Positions 27,061-35,432 of a DNA stretch of 38,277 nucleotides are shown in pieces (the stretch's first letter is position 1; each line of letters begins with the position of its first letter). The position numbers and the translations under genes are program-made. The notes beneath the pieces are model-generated. The model saw only the letters and a program-made list of their open reading frames with translations, made no database searches and was not told the origin of the DNA. The stretch is taken from assembly GCF_937910335.1 (NCBI RefSeq), contig NZ_CALEMX010000473.1, positions 1 through 38,277 on the forward strand, in the 5' to 3' direction. Source of the DNA: an uncultured Gimesia sp. (GTDB taxonomy: Bacteria > Planctomycetota > Planctomycetia > Planctomycetales > Planctomycetaceae).

Positions 27061-27062
27061 AT

Positions 27063-29876
27063 CTATGGTTTGACGGTTCTATTGAGTGAATAAATCACTG
27101 GATGTTCGGCTGCATGATTGGCTGCCGGATATTTTTCGCGGGCTTTTCGCTCGGATAAACCTCTCGCCGTGTCATCAATTTTATACATCTGATGCAGTTT
27201 TCGGTGTTGTTGTGCGAGTTCGGTTTGTTCCAACTGGTCATAAATCAAGGACAGGTTGTAATGAGCCGTCACATTTTCCGGGTCTAAGGCTAATGTCTTT
27301 TGAAATTGTTCAACTGCCTGATTCAAAATCTGGTTTCGCTGCGCTCGATTTTCTTTCGTGCGATACCGTTTGGCTTGATCAAACAGATTTTGTCCCAAGT
27401 CATTAATCACGACGTAATCTTTGCTGAAGTCAAATCCGCGGACGATGCGTTCTTCCGTTTGATCTTCCAGAACACTACGGAAATTTCGTTCTGCTACATC
27501 CAGATGCCCCAATTGCTGATTTACTTTGCCGCTCAGCCAGGCGAGAGTCCAGGCAGGGGCAGGGGGATCTGTAAATGCAGCCGCTTTTTTCAGAACATTA
27601 ACGGCGTCCAATAGTCGCCCTTCGCGGAAATACACACGTGCCAGATTTAAGGAACCATCGTAACGCCCCAGTTGATCGACGTGTTGAAATGCTTCCGCAG
27701 CCTGTCGTAATTCCGACTTGCCTTTCAGGAACAGTCCGATGCCATAATCGTTCCAGCGTTCCCATACTGGGATTTCTATCTTTTTGTTGATGATTTTTGC
27801 AGTGACACCTTCCACGGGAAACGTAATCGTATCGGCGGCGATTGTGGTGATCGGTAATGTGTTGATATAGGGGGAGCCTTTTTTCTTCCCGGAGAGTCCC
27901 TGTCCTCTGGCTTCCAGCGAAGACGCGACAAACTTCATATAATGTGTATCGAACTTGCGGTACTGCAATTTTGCTTCAACGGTTACAGGGGCCTTTAAAT
28001 CTTTGGGCAGATTAAGTTCATAATGAATGGTTTGCCCTGCACCGGGGGGAATCTGATTGTTATACAGGGCCACAAATATATCTTGTGCATTGCGACGTGA
28101 AATGCGATTACCGTTTCGATCAATCACAAAGGCATTGATGAAATGTGACCACGGGTCCACGGTACCATCATTTTCCCTGGATCCACTTCGGCCGATGATT
28201 CGGTCGCCACTTTTGACCGTAACATCTAACCAGATTTCATTTGAGTCAGCTGTCCCCTGTGTGAAATGATGGCCGACCTTTAATGTACGAAGCACAGTTT
28301 CCAACAGATATTTATTTCCCGGTTTCAATACAGGGACCTCAGGCCGTAAGGGAGCGATCAATTTACCATCAATGCTGCCTGCTTCTCTGATTCCAAAGAA
28401 ATCGACGCGGAGATTGTCTTTGAGAAATTCCTGATGAGCGGCAACCGTCTTCTCGTCATTTCGTAGCGCTGCTATGCCAGTGTTCGCTGACGGGAATAAA
28501 TGATTATGGACACTAAGCTCTTTGGCATTGTCAAAGTACTTGGCGCCAAAATCATCCGAGGCTTTAACAGGCAGATGACATTTATTGCAATTGTTTTCAG
28601 CATGTGGTGGATAATAAAAGCTGCGCGCTCCATGACCCGAAACTCCACTCAATAAAAATGAGTCGTAATGATTTTGTGCGCGAAGGAACTTGTACTGATT
28701 GAGTTCTTCAGGTAAATGAACCTTATGACAGGAACCGCAAAATTCTGTTGATTTGTGTAAATCTTTTAAAAACGTTTTTTTGTGAAACGCAGGTTTGGCT
28801 TTTACCAGTTGATTATTCACCCATTGCAAAAACGGGTTGTCACTGTAAGCAAATGGATAATGAATGGGTTCTTCAATCGTGTAGTCACTGTTGCCTCGCA
28901 CACTATTAATATGTGTAATGGCGTGGCAGGAAGTGCAGGTGATTCCCACCTGGGCAGTTGCATGGTTGATGTCATCAAAACCAGGATCATCAAACGCGCC
29001 GCTGAAGAAAGGGACAGGATCGTGACAACCCGCACAAAAACGGGATGCCTGTAGATTTCCATCGCGTTCGAAAGAAACTTTGCGTGTTTCTCTGACCGAC
29101 GCCAGATAAGCAGGGTTATTAAAAGAGCTAATATGATGCACGCTGTTTTTCCAGTCAGCGTGAGTATCGGGATGGCATTTCTGGCAATAGGCGTCCATCA
29201 TTAATGATTTTGCGGGAATAAAATCACCAGTCGCAGTGCGTGCCAATGAAGGCGAAAAATATTTCTCGCCCGAGGCAGGGCCAACTACATTCCAATTGCG
29301 AGGGTCAGCGGAATGAAACATGAGCATTCCCACGACCATTACCGTAATCAAAGCCAGATAAGAAATTCCAACCTTCCAGCGAATTTTGGGGCCTACCAGA
29401 CGATGCAGCCAGTAGAGCCAGATTGCACTGAGAGGAGTGAGAACGTGGCACCAGTAAGTAATGGAACGAGCCGTCGGATTTTTTAGGTCGAAGGAACCGA
29501 TACGTAATAAAAGAACTCCGGAAATCAACAGGAGGCAGGAAACAATAAACAGCGCATATCCAACACGTACTGCGCGGCGGTTGAGTCGATTCTTCGTGTT
29601 AGAAATATGAATGATGCCAAACAGGATAAACGGAGCCAGTAATAACAGTCCCAGGATCAGATGCCCCAGGAACATATATTGATAAAACCAGTTTTCCAGC
29701 GTATCCCCACTTAACTTGTCATAAACGGTGATACTGACAAGATAGATGGAATTGGCGCCTAATAAGGCGACGAGAAACAAAACAAGATATAAAACCTTGC
29801 GCAATTTCGGACCGACTGCACGACGAACAGTGCGCCGTGGTTGAGATTCCACTACAAAAGAATCAGATGAGGTCAT
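27063..29876 (-). CDS. Membrane pentahaem c-type cytochrome with TPR repeats
   Basis: A 937-residue integral membrane redox protein. The N-terminal part has about five helices. Helix 2 carries H72 and H90, and helix 4 carries H144 and H158 (14 apart), a pattern that suggests b-haem ligation. A periplasmic multihaem domain follows with five CxxCH motifs at about 231, 281, 314, 380 and 430 (CQKCH, CAGCH, CTSCH, CGSCH, CNKCH). Next is a beta-rich domain (about 500-700), and at least three tetratricopeptide repeats near the C-terminus (final one about 865-905). The ATG at 29876 is used; the upstream frame begins with TTG and adds 17 residues. It resembles cytochrome c554/NrfB-like multihaem proteins in haem spacing only. 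Probable role: electron transfer between the quinone pool or inner membrane and an exported partner. It is co-directional with the CRTAC1 gene. Confidence 0.92.
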   Translation of the reverse strand: MTSSDSFVVESQPRRTVRRAVGPKLRKVLYLVLFLVALLGANSIYLVSITVYDKLSGDTLENWFYQYMFLGHLILGLLLLAPFILFGIIHISNTKNRLNRRAVRVGYALFIVSCLLLISGVLLLRIGSFDLKNPTARSITYWCHVLTPLSAIWLYWLHRLVGPKIRWKVGISYLALITVMVVGMLMFHSADPRNWNVVGPASGEKYFSPSLARTATGDFIPAKSLMMDAYCQKCHPDTHADWKNSVHHISSFNNPAYLASVRETRKVSFERDGNLQASRFCAGCHDPVPFFSGAFDDPGFDDINHATAQVGITCTSCHAITHINSVRGNSDYTIEEPIHYPFAYSDNPFLQWVNNQLVKAKPAFHKKTFLKDLHKSTEFCGSCHKVHLPEELNQYKFLRAQNHYDSFLLSGVSGHGARSFYYPPHAENNCNKCHLPVKASDDFGAKYFDNAKELSVHNHLFPSANTGIAALRNDEKTVAAHQEFLKDNLRVDFFGIREAGSIDGKLIAPLRPEVPVLKPGNKYLLETVLRTLKVGHHFTQGTADSNEIWLDVTVKSGDRIIGRSGSRENDGTVDPWSHFINAFVIDRNGNRISRRNAQDIFVALYNNQIPPGAGQTIHYELNLPKDLKAPVTVEAKLQYRKFDTHYMKFVASSLEARGQGLSGKKKGSPYINTLPITTIAADTITFPVEGVTAKIINKKIEIPVWERWNDYGIGLFLKGKSELRQAAEAFQHVDQLGRYDGSLNLARVYFREGRLLDAVNVLKKAAAFTDPPAPAWTLAWLSGKVNQQLGHLDVAERNFRSVLEDQTEERIVRGFDFSKDYVVINDLGQNLFDQAKRYRTKENRAQRNQILNQAVEQFQKTLALDPENVTAHYNLSLIYDQLEQTELAQQHRKLHQMYKIDDTARGLSERKAREKYPAANHAAEHPVIYSLNRTVKP

Positions 29877-29938
29877 AATGGCGATCGATCCGGCAAAAAT
29901 GGCTGCATGCAAAACTGGTATTAGCAACTACAAATCGA

Positions 29939-29954
29939 ATTGCGCACGCGCAAT
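29939..29954. repeat. 16-bp palindrome upstream of the pentahaem cytochrome gene
   Basis: attgcgc (29939-29945) and gcgcaat (29948-29954) are perfect inverted arms around a 2-bp centre. The site is 62 bp before the cytochrome start and 71 bp after the end of the small exported protein gene. It looks like a dimeric regulator's operator. Confidence 0.5.
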
Positions 29955-30025
29955 CAAAATCAGATTGGTAGTATGGTAAACAGTTTCATGAGACGTCTGA
30001 GGTAACGTTGCTAAAATCAGAACGT

Positions 30026-30439
30026 TCAGGAGCCAGAGAATTGCGGAGGCCGCTCGATGCGTTGTCGATAGTCTCCCGACAGAATTAAAGTGCCGGAATT
30101 CATTGAATCCGAAATCTGTATTCGACGGGGATGCGTTTCCATAAAGAGAGAGCAGGCAGGTTTTAAAGATATGATGACTATCATCGGGGACTCTGGAGAC
30201 GGATCAGGTCGATGGTTTTGGCATCGGGGACCAGAACAGGGCAGGTTTTGTTGAGTTCGAGTTTGATCTGATGGAATCATTGAGTCTGAGAAAAATTCAG
30301 GCTGTTGTTCTGTATGAGAGAGATAATCACCACAGGTGGCATACGCAGTTTTTTGAATCAATGTTAAATTCAATACGCACACCGCCCCCGCTGCAAGCAG
30401 GAATCGCATAACGATAAATTGATACGGTTGGTGAGACAT
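30026..30439 (-). CDS. Small exported Cys-containing protein of unknown function
   Basis: A 138-residue protein I do not recognise. After MSHQPYQFIV a hydrophobic segment (MRFLLAAGAVCVLNLTL) ends in KTAYA, a good signal peptidase I site, leaving a mature protein that begins TCGDYLSH. A second Cys pair, CSGPRC, comes some 37 residues later and is followed by a Pro-rich stretch. Mature size is about 105 residues. The ATG at 30439 is used; the frame also opens at TTG 30466, which is less likely, and M11 (30409) is possible. A good promoter (30506-30534) lies upstream, so it is transcribed alone or into the cytochrome gene. The export signal and conserved-looking Cys pattern argue that it is real. 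Confidence 0.65.
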   Translation of the reverse strand: MSHQPYQFIVMRFLLAAGAVCVLNLTLIQKTAYATCGDYLSHTEQQPEFFSDSMIPSDQTRTQQNLPCSGPRCQNHRPDPSPESPMIVIISLKPACSLFMETHPRRIQISDSMNSGTLILSGDYRQRIERPPQFSGS

Positions 30440-30505
30440 AAAAATGAGTTCTGAATGAAGCTGCAAAAAACATCCGAATGAGCGAGTTAATGGAATGAAA
30501 TGCCC

Positions 30506-30534
30506 TATATAAATATATACGCAAGTGCCTTCAA
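30506..30534 (-). promoter_or_regulatory. Promoter of the small exported protein gene
   Basis: Leftward TTGAAG (30534-30529) and TATATA (30511-30506) are separated by exactly 17 bp, with an AT-rich spacer end. The predicted transcript starts near 30499, giving a leader of about 60 nt. Confidence 0.5.
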
Positions 30535-30719
30535 ATCCGAGGGAAATTTATTGATCCAGTTGATTTAGTCCATTTTTTGATCTGGTGCTGTGATCAATGA
30601 GGTGGAATTAATTGGGGGTTGACGAATTTTACGATTCTGGAGACACTTTTATAGCTTTTTAGTCTGAATTACGGACTAAGCATGGTAAGTACAGCAGGGA
30701 AGCAAGAGGAAGCGATTTC

Positions 30720-31700
30720 ATGTTCAATTGGCGAATGACCAGGTATCGACTGGAATATCTGATTTTCCGTACGTTGGTCTGTATTGTGCGATCTTTGCCA
30801 ATCAGAGAATCAGTGTCATTAGCCAAAGGTCTGGCATTCTTCATTCATTATTGTCTACCTCGCAAGTGGACTCGATATCGCGTGGCGTCTGAAAATTTAC
30901 AGATAGCGTATGGCGGACAACTCTCGGAAAAAGAAATTGAACGAACCATCTATCAGATGTGGGTGCATCTATTTCGGATGGTTGTGGAAATTATCCAGTT
31001 GCCCCGCAAGTTGCATCGCGGAAATATCTTTGATGTGCTGGATTTTGATTATCCACCAGAATTAATTACCGCTTTGTGTTCCGGACGCCCCGTCATTCTG
31101 CTGAGTGGACATTATGGCAATTGGGAAATCGCGGTCTCCGTATTTGGTCTGTTTGGCTTTCCAATGGGAGTCGTTGCCCGCGAACTGGATAATCCCTACC
31201 TGAATAAATGGTTTGAAAAGTTCCGTCAACATACGGGACATCGGGCGATGGCCAAAAAAGGGGGCTACGATGATATGATTGCCACAATCGAGCGGCGTGG
31301 TCATTTGGCATTACTCGGTGATCAGGATGCAGGAAAACGAGGACTGTTCGTCGACTTTTTTGGTAAGCCTGCATCTACATTCAAATCAATCGCTTTATTG
31401 GCTTTGGAATATCGTGCCTATATTTGCGTAGGTTACGCACGCAGACTGCCTGATGATTTTGAACGTAACCAATGGGTGAAATTCGAAATGGGCTGCGAAC
31501 AACTGATTGATTCTACAAAATGTACTTCGAAAGACCCGGTTGGTGAAATTACACAGCAGTATACAACGGCGTTGGAAAATGCCGTTCGAAAGTCGCCGGA
31601 ACAGTATTTCTGGGTTCATCGTCGCTGGAAAAGCGAGCCGCGTGTGCGTGTGAAAAAGCAGCGTCCGACAGAGTCGATTCAGGAAAAAAAAGCAGCCTGA
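30720..31700 (+). CDS. Lysophospholipid/lipid A acyltransferase, LpxL/HtrB family
   Basis: A 326-residue inner-membrane acyltransferase of the LpxL/LpxM superfamily, which adds secondary acyl chains to lipid A; related members act on other glycolipids. The catalytic H-x4-E dyad is H131-YGNW-E136 after LLSG. The block VVARELDNPYLN holds the conserved Arg154. GDQDAG (about 200-205) and FFGKPAST (213-220) are the third and fourth motifs. A hydrophobic N-terminal stretch (about 14-45) fits membrane association. GAGGAA lies 8-9 nt before the ATG. It appears monocistronic. It supports an outer membrane with lipid A-like molecules in this planctomycete, but substrate and acyl donor are inferred from the family. 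Confidence 0.9.
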   Translation: MFNWRMTRYRLEYLIFRTLVCIVRSLPIRESVSLAKGLAFFIHYCLPRKWTRYRVASENLQIAYGGQLSEKEIERTIYQMWVHLFRMVVEIIQLPRKLHRGNIFDVLDFDYPPELITALCSGRPVILLSGHYGNWEIAVSVFGLFGFPMGVVARELDNPYLNKWFEKFRQHTGHRAMAKKGGYDDMIATIERRGHLALLGDQDAGKRGLFVDFFGKPASTFKSIALLALEYRAYICVGYARRLPDDFERNQWVKFEMGCEQLIDSTKCTSKDPVGEITQQYTTALENAVRKSPEQYFWVHRRWKSEPRVRVKKQRPTESIQEKKAA

Positions 31701-31765
31701 ATTGAATCATTCGCGGCAGTCAACTACAACCTGAGTCAGAGATACCGTACATGTGAAGGTACAAT

Positions 31766-31791
31766 GGGCTGACAGGTGGGGCTGACAGGTG
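31766..31791 (+). repeat. Perfect tandem duplication of a 13-bp unit
   Basis: gggctgacaggtg occurs twice head to tail (31766-31778 and 31779-31791) in the gap between the acyltransferase and the Rieske gene. It may be a slippage product or a doubled binding site. Confidence 0.7.
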
Positions 31792-31852
31792 ACCATCTTC
31801 ATTTCAGGCGTGACTTACGCATGACCTATTTTGACTTAGACAAGGGGGACCA

Positions 31853-32164
31853 ATGGGAATGAAAGTACGCATCGCGGATGTGACAGAAGTACCGGAAGGC
31901 TCATCGGGAGAGTTTGTCGCTGAAGACCGGGTCATTGCTCTCTTCCATGTGGATCAACACTATTATGCGATGGATGGAGTCTGCCCTCATGCGGGGGGGC
32001 CCTTGGGTGAGGGAAGTTTAAATGGTACCGTAGTAACCTGTCCCTGGCATGGCTGGCAATTTGATGTGACCTCCGGAAAACATTGTCTGAATGACCGATT
32101 GTGTCATCCCACTTTTCCCGTTTTTGTGGAAGAGGATGGGATCTATATCGAATTGCCCGAATAA
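31853..32164 (+). CDS. Rieske [2Fe-2S] ferredoxin (NirD/BphF-like)
   Basis: A 103-residue soluble Rieske-type electron carrier. The cluster ligands are C44-P-H46 in CPHAGGPLGEG and C63-PW-H66 in TCPWHGW, the standard CxH and CxxH boxes with a spacing of about 17. It lacks the membrane anchor of respiratory Rieske proteins and the disulfide cysteines of bc1-type proteins, so it belongs to the ferredoxin or NirD-like group. AAGGGGG lies 4 nt before the first ATG (31853) and 10 nt before the third-codon ATG, so either may be used. The HAD phosphatase gene follows after 40 bp and may be co-transcribed. No oxygenase or reductase partner is present nearby. Confidence 0.93.
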   Translation: MGMKVRIADVTEVPEGSSGEFVAEDRVIALFHVDQHYYAMDGVCPHAGGPLGEGSLNGTVVTCPWHGWQFDVTSGKHCLNDRLCHPTFPVFVEEDGIYIELPE

Positions 32165-32204
32165 GATTCCGTAAGATTCTGAAAAAGAGAAATTATTGAG
32201 CGAT

Positions 32205-32861
32205 ATGATGAATTGTAAAGCGGTCATTTTTGATTGTGATGGAGTGCTGGTTGACAGTGAAACATTGGGAAACCGTGTTCTGGCAGAAATGATTACCGAT
32301 GTCGGATTCCCACTGTCACCTGAACAGGCGGTACAACAATTCAAGGGAGGAAAGCTGGCAGACTGTCTCGCCGTTGTGGAAGACCAGATGGGTAAAAAAT
32401 TACCCGATGATTTTGCTACTCAGGTAAGGGCTCAGATGTCAGACGTATTTCAAACCGAGTTACAGGCCATCCTAGGAGTCCGTGAGGCTTTAGCCTCGAT
32501 TCCCGTTTCCAAGTGTGTTGCCTCGAATGGACCTGAAGAAAAGATGGCACAGACGTTGAAGATTACTGATTTGCTTCACTTCTTCGAAGGGCACATTTAT
32601 TCTGCCTATACCCTGGGTGTCTGGAAACCGGAACCCGATCTCTACCTCTATGCCGCTGCACAGATGGGCGTTCATCCGGAAGAATGCGTGGTAGTCGAAG
32701 ACAGTCACCTGGGAGTGCAGGCGGCGGTTGCTGCGGGAATTCCAGTCCTGGGATACGCCGACCACAGTTCACCCGAAGAACTGGAAGCTTTGGGAGCGAA
32801 ATCGTTTCGTTTCATGCACGAGCTGCCCGCTTTACTTGGCTTTGAATCTAGCATTTCCTGA
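32205..32861 (+). CDS. HAD superfamily phosphatase (beta-phosphoglucomutase/phosphoglycolate phosphatase-like)
   Basis: A 218-residue HAD subfamily IA hydrolase for a small phosphorylated metabolite. Motif I is D10-C-D12-GVLVDSE, motif II the Ser in CVASNGP, motif III the Lys in GVWKPEPDLY, and motif IV VVEDSHLG. The cap lies between motifs I and II (about 20-85). This layout is shared by YieH/YfbT-type sugar phosphatases and phosphoglycolate phosphatase, and sequence alone does not choose between them. The ATG at 32205 is used because the longest frame begins with TTG at 32196. The glycerate kinase gene 1.2 kb downstream would fit phosphoglycolate metabolism, but that link is speculative. 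Confidence 0.92.
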   Translation: MMNCKAVIFDCDGVLVDSETLGNRVLAEMITDVGFPLSPEQAVQQFKGGKLADCLAVVEDQMGKKLPDDFATQVRAQMSDVFQTELQAILGVREALASIPVSKCVASNGPEEKMAQTLKITDLLHFFEGHIYSAYTLGVWKPEPDLYLYAAAQMGVHPEECVVVEDSHLGVQAAVAAGIPVLGYADHSSPEELEALGAKSFRFMHELPALLGFESSIS

Positions 32862-33207
32862 ATCGGATCCATTTCAAAGCGAATTCTTCCCGGCAAAGTT
32901 TGCTGTTAGAAAATTCTTTCATCGACTTCAATGCGCGGAAATCGCCGATCGACTGGTAAATTTTACACACGCATTTTGAAATTGGGTAAACTGAGCAGAT
33001 CTTACGTCCGTTAAAATCAAAAAAAACTGAACTTTTCAGTCAAGAAGCCAAATCCCTTAAGCCGATAATAAGATTATGTCGGATGAGTTCCGGCTTTCAA
33101 ATTGTTCAATCTTATCTAAGGATTTTTGTTTGCAGGGAATTGTCTCTGCCTGGCTGTAGATTCAGCTGGTCAAAAAATCTACGAGATCGATATAGGAAGG
33201 ATCCTCT
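32862..33207. other. Intergenic region without a supported gene (0.35 kb)
   Basis: No convincing coding frame. It contains a small hairpin actgaa/ttcagt preceded by an A-tract (about 33028-33044), which could be a weak leftward terminator, and AT-rich sequence before the next gene. AGGAAGG at about 33196-33202 is the ribosome binding site of the following gene. Confidence 0.5.
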
Positions 33208-33426
33208 ATGAAACATCGGCTTCGAATTTTCACAGGTGAAGAAGAAACGCTCAAGCAGAATGACCAAATGGTCAATGTCCGCTTTGGGGAAATCGCAGAC
33301 GCTTTGGCAGAAGCAGTTCATTTTCGTCGTACATGGGTTTCTGATTTTTCAGAAGACGAAGTGAAAATCCCAACGGATTTATATGCGATTCTAACAGCCT
33401 ATAGTCATCTTCGCCCGGGCGCCTGA
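33208..33426 (+). CDS. Small unknown cytosolic protein (72 aa)
   Basis: A 72-residue acidic protein without a signal or membrane segment and without a motif I recognise. It has a strong AGGAAGG ribosome binding site about 6 nt before its ATG. Its stop TGA shares a base with the ATG of the next gene (TGATG), which argues that it is translated and functionally tied to that membrane protein. Possibly a regulatory or assembly partner. No function is proposed. Confidence 0.75.
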   Translation: MKHRLRIFTGEEETLKQNDQMVNVRFGEIADALAEAVHFRRTWVSDFSEDEVKIPTDLYAILTAYSHLRPGA

Positions 33427-33983
33427 TGGTCACTCGGCCTCTGTCTCAAAAGTTCTTAATCGGCGCACTAGTTGCGATCGGACTTGCCCTCATCGTACTA
33501 GGGGCACAGAGGTTATATGAACGTCATCAGGTCAAGCAAATCTCGCTTGATTTTGTGAAAGCTCTGCAATCAGGCGATGAATCAAAGATTCGTATTCTGC
33601 TAACACCGGAAAAGGCTGCGCTGGCAAAAAATCTTAAACAAGATTCTCAAGACAGTCGCGCACGTATCGATTACCGGTTTCTTGACGTTCAGCTCACCGG
33701 GGATACAGCACAGGTCAGTATTCAAATTCAGAAAAATGGATATGCCATCAAGCCGGATATTCATCTGATAAAAAGTCGGACAGGTGTCTGGAAAGTGGAT
33801 TCCATTTCCCAGGCTAAGGTCGATCCGCTCTGGTATGATCAGAAAGATCAGCTCTACCGAGAGAAATTATTGAAAGAGAAAGTGCCCCCGACCGAAGTCG
33901 AAGGACGTGTCCTTGCAAAAGAGTTAGCGCGTGCTTTAAATACAACCGTCGAAGAAGCACCTCCAGTTCAGGTAGATCCCTGA
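33426..33983 (+). CDS. Membrane-anchored protein with NTF2/DUF4878-like fold
   Basis: A 185-residue protein with one membrane helix (about 10-27) and a soluble domain beginning VKQISLDFVKALQSGDESKIRILL, a helical start typical of small NTF2-like (DUF4878 or SnoaL-like) domains, followed by strands ending in GVWKVDSIS. The C-terminal 50 residues are charged and helical. Such domains usually bind a ligand or partner on the outer face of the membrane. It is translationally coupled to the preceding 72-aa gene by a TGATG overlap, and the glycerate kinase gene follows 49 bp later. Function unknown. Confidence 0.75.
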   Translation: MVTRPLSQKFLIGALVAIGLALIVLGAQRLYERHQVKQISLDFVKALQSGDESKIRILLTPEKAALAKNLKQDSQDSRARIDYRFLDVQLTGDTAQVSIQIQKNGYAIKPDIHLIKSRTGVWKVDSISQAKVDPLWYDQKDQLYREKLLKEKVPPTEVEGRVLAKELARALNTTVEEAPPVQVDP

Positions 33984-34032
33984 TAAATTTTCTGTTTCTC
34001 GAACGCACGCTTTTTCTTCTTGCGAGGTAGGT

Positions 34033-35391
34033 ATGCCAGAGTTGCCCTTAATTTCCCAGCAGGCGTTGCAGATCTGGAATGCAGGAGTGCAAGCAGTCGA
34101 TTCAGAATCCCTCGTTTGCAATGCGATTCAGATTTCAGACAAAGCACTTTCCGTTTGTGGCCGCTCTTTCAGTTTACAAGGCCAGGAAAAGCTGCTGGTT
34201 GTCGGAGCCGGCAAAGCGGGTAGTGGAATGGCTGCAGGGGTCGAAGCAGCATTAAAAGGTTCTGCCCTCGAAAAGCGAACCACCGGCTGGGTAAATGTAC
34301 CCGCTGATTGCATTCGTCCGCTTTCGCTGATACATCTGCATCCCGCCCGCCCAAAGAGTCTGAATGAACCGACGGCTGAGGGCGTGTTCGGTTCTCGTCA
34401 AATTCTACAAAAAATCTCCAGCTTGAATCCGGAAGATATTTGCCTGGTACTAATCTCAGGAGGAGGAAGTGCATTATTACCAGCTCCCCTGCCTCCGGTG
34501 ACGCTCGAGGACAAGCAGTCGATCACAAAATTATTGATGTCTTCAGGGGCTACCATTCAGGAATTAAACTGCGTTCGTAAACAAATCTCCCAAGTTAAAG
34601 GAGGACGGCTTGCTGAGGCGGCTACATGCAGAACGTTGATCGCGTTAATTATTTCGGATGTAGTCGGCGATCCGCTGGAGATTATTGCTTCCGGACCCAC
34701 AGTCGCTGATACTTCCACTTCGGATGAAGCAGTGGGAATATTGCGGCGTCTTATTAAAGAACCTCAACAGGTTCCAGGCAGTATTTGGCATATATTAAAA
34801 GATGATCAAAAACACGCCACCAAACATGTGAGTTCCAATAAAGCAAATGTGATGAATCAAATCATCGGCAGTAATTCAACTGCACTCGATGCAGCAAAAC
34901 AAACAGCACGCGAGTCCGGTTTTGAAATCTATTCCCTGGGATCAGAAAATGAAGGAACCGCCGCCGAAACAGGGATCGCACTAGCTGAACTTTGTCTGGA
35001 AATTCGTGATCGCACAGGTCCTGTTTCCAGACCAGCTTGCATCTTAAGTGGAGGTGAACCCGTAGTAGATTTGTCTTCGACTCAAAATCCGGGTAAAGGA
35101 GGCCGAAATCAGGAATTAGTTTTGGCCGCAATGCAGCGCCTTTGGAATGAGGATATTTCCAAAATCTGTATTCTGTCTGGAGGAACCGATGGAGAAGATG
35201 GTCCCACAGATGCAGCCGGCGGTTTGCTGGATTCGACGATTCTACAACGCGCGCATGAACTCAACATTGAACCGGAAATTTTTTTGCGAGACCATAATTC
35301 TTACCCTTGTCTCGTGCAAGTGGGTGGCCTGTTAAAAACTGGAGCCACACAAACCAATGTGATGGATTTGCGAGTTGCCTTGGTGGAATGA
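34033..35391 (+). CDS. Glycerate 2-kinase, DUF4147/MOFRL type
   Basis: Phosphorylates D-glycerate to 2-phosphoglycerate with ATP, linking serine, glyoxylate or sugar-acid breakdown to glycolysis. The 452-residue protein has the DUF4147 domain with GAGKAGSGMAAG (near 58-69), LISGGGSALLPAP, NCVRKQISQVKGGRLAE and SDVVGDPLEIIASGPT, and the MOFRL domain with LSGGEPVV, GKGGRNQELVLA and SGGTDGEDGPTDAAGG. These are all standard for TtuD/GckA-type enzymes. GAGGT lies 4 nt before the ATG. It is preceded closely by the 72-aa/185-aa pair and converges on the HD-GYP gene. Assignment is strong. Confidence 0.93.
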   Translation: MPELPLISQQALQIWNAGVQAVDSESLVCNAIQISDKALSVCGRSFSLQGQEKLLVVGAGKAGSGMAAGVEAALKGSALEKRTTGWVNVPADCIRPLSLIHLHPARPKSLNEPTAEGVFGSRQILQKISSLNPEDICLVLISGGGSALLPAPLPPVTLEDKQSITKLLMSSGATIQELNCVRKQISQVKGGRLAEAATCRTLIALIISDVVGDPLEIIASGPTVADTSTSDEAVGILRRLIKEPQQVPGSIWHILKDDQKHATKHVSSNKANVMNQIIGSNSTALDAAKQTARESGFEIYSLGSENEGTAAETGIALAELCLEIRDRTGPVSRPACILSGGEPVVDLSSTQNPGKGGRNQELVLAAMQRLWNEDISKICILSGGTDGEDGPTDAAGGLLDSTILQRAHELNIEPEIFLRDHNSYPCLVQVGGLLKTGATQTNVMDLRVALVE

Positions 35392-35432
35392 GCTTGTCCG
35401 TAACGTTCGCACCAGCCAGCTTATCTGAGAGA

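Noticed and set aside
30601-30719. Promoter based on TTGACG near 30619 for the acyltransferase gene
   Set aside because: No acceptable -10 at 16-18 bp; the nearest AT-rich hexamer is about 26 bp away.
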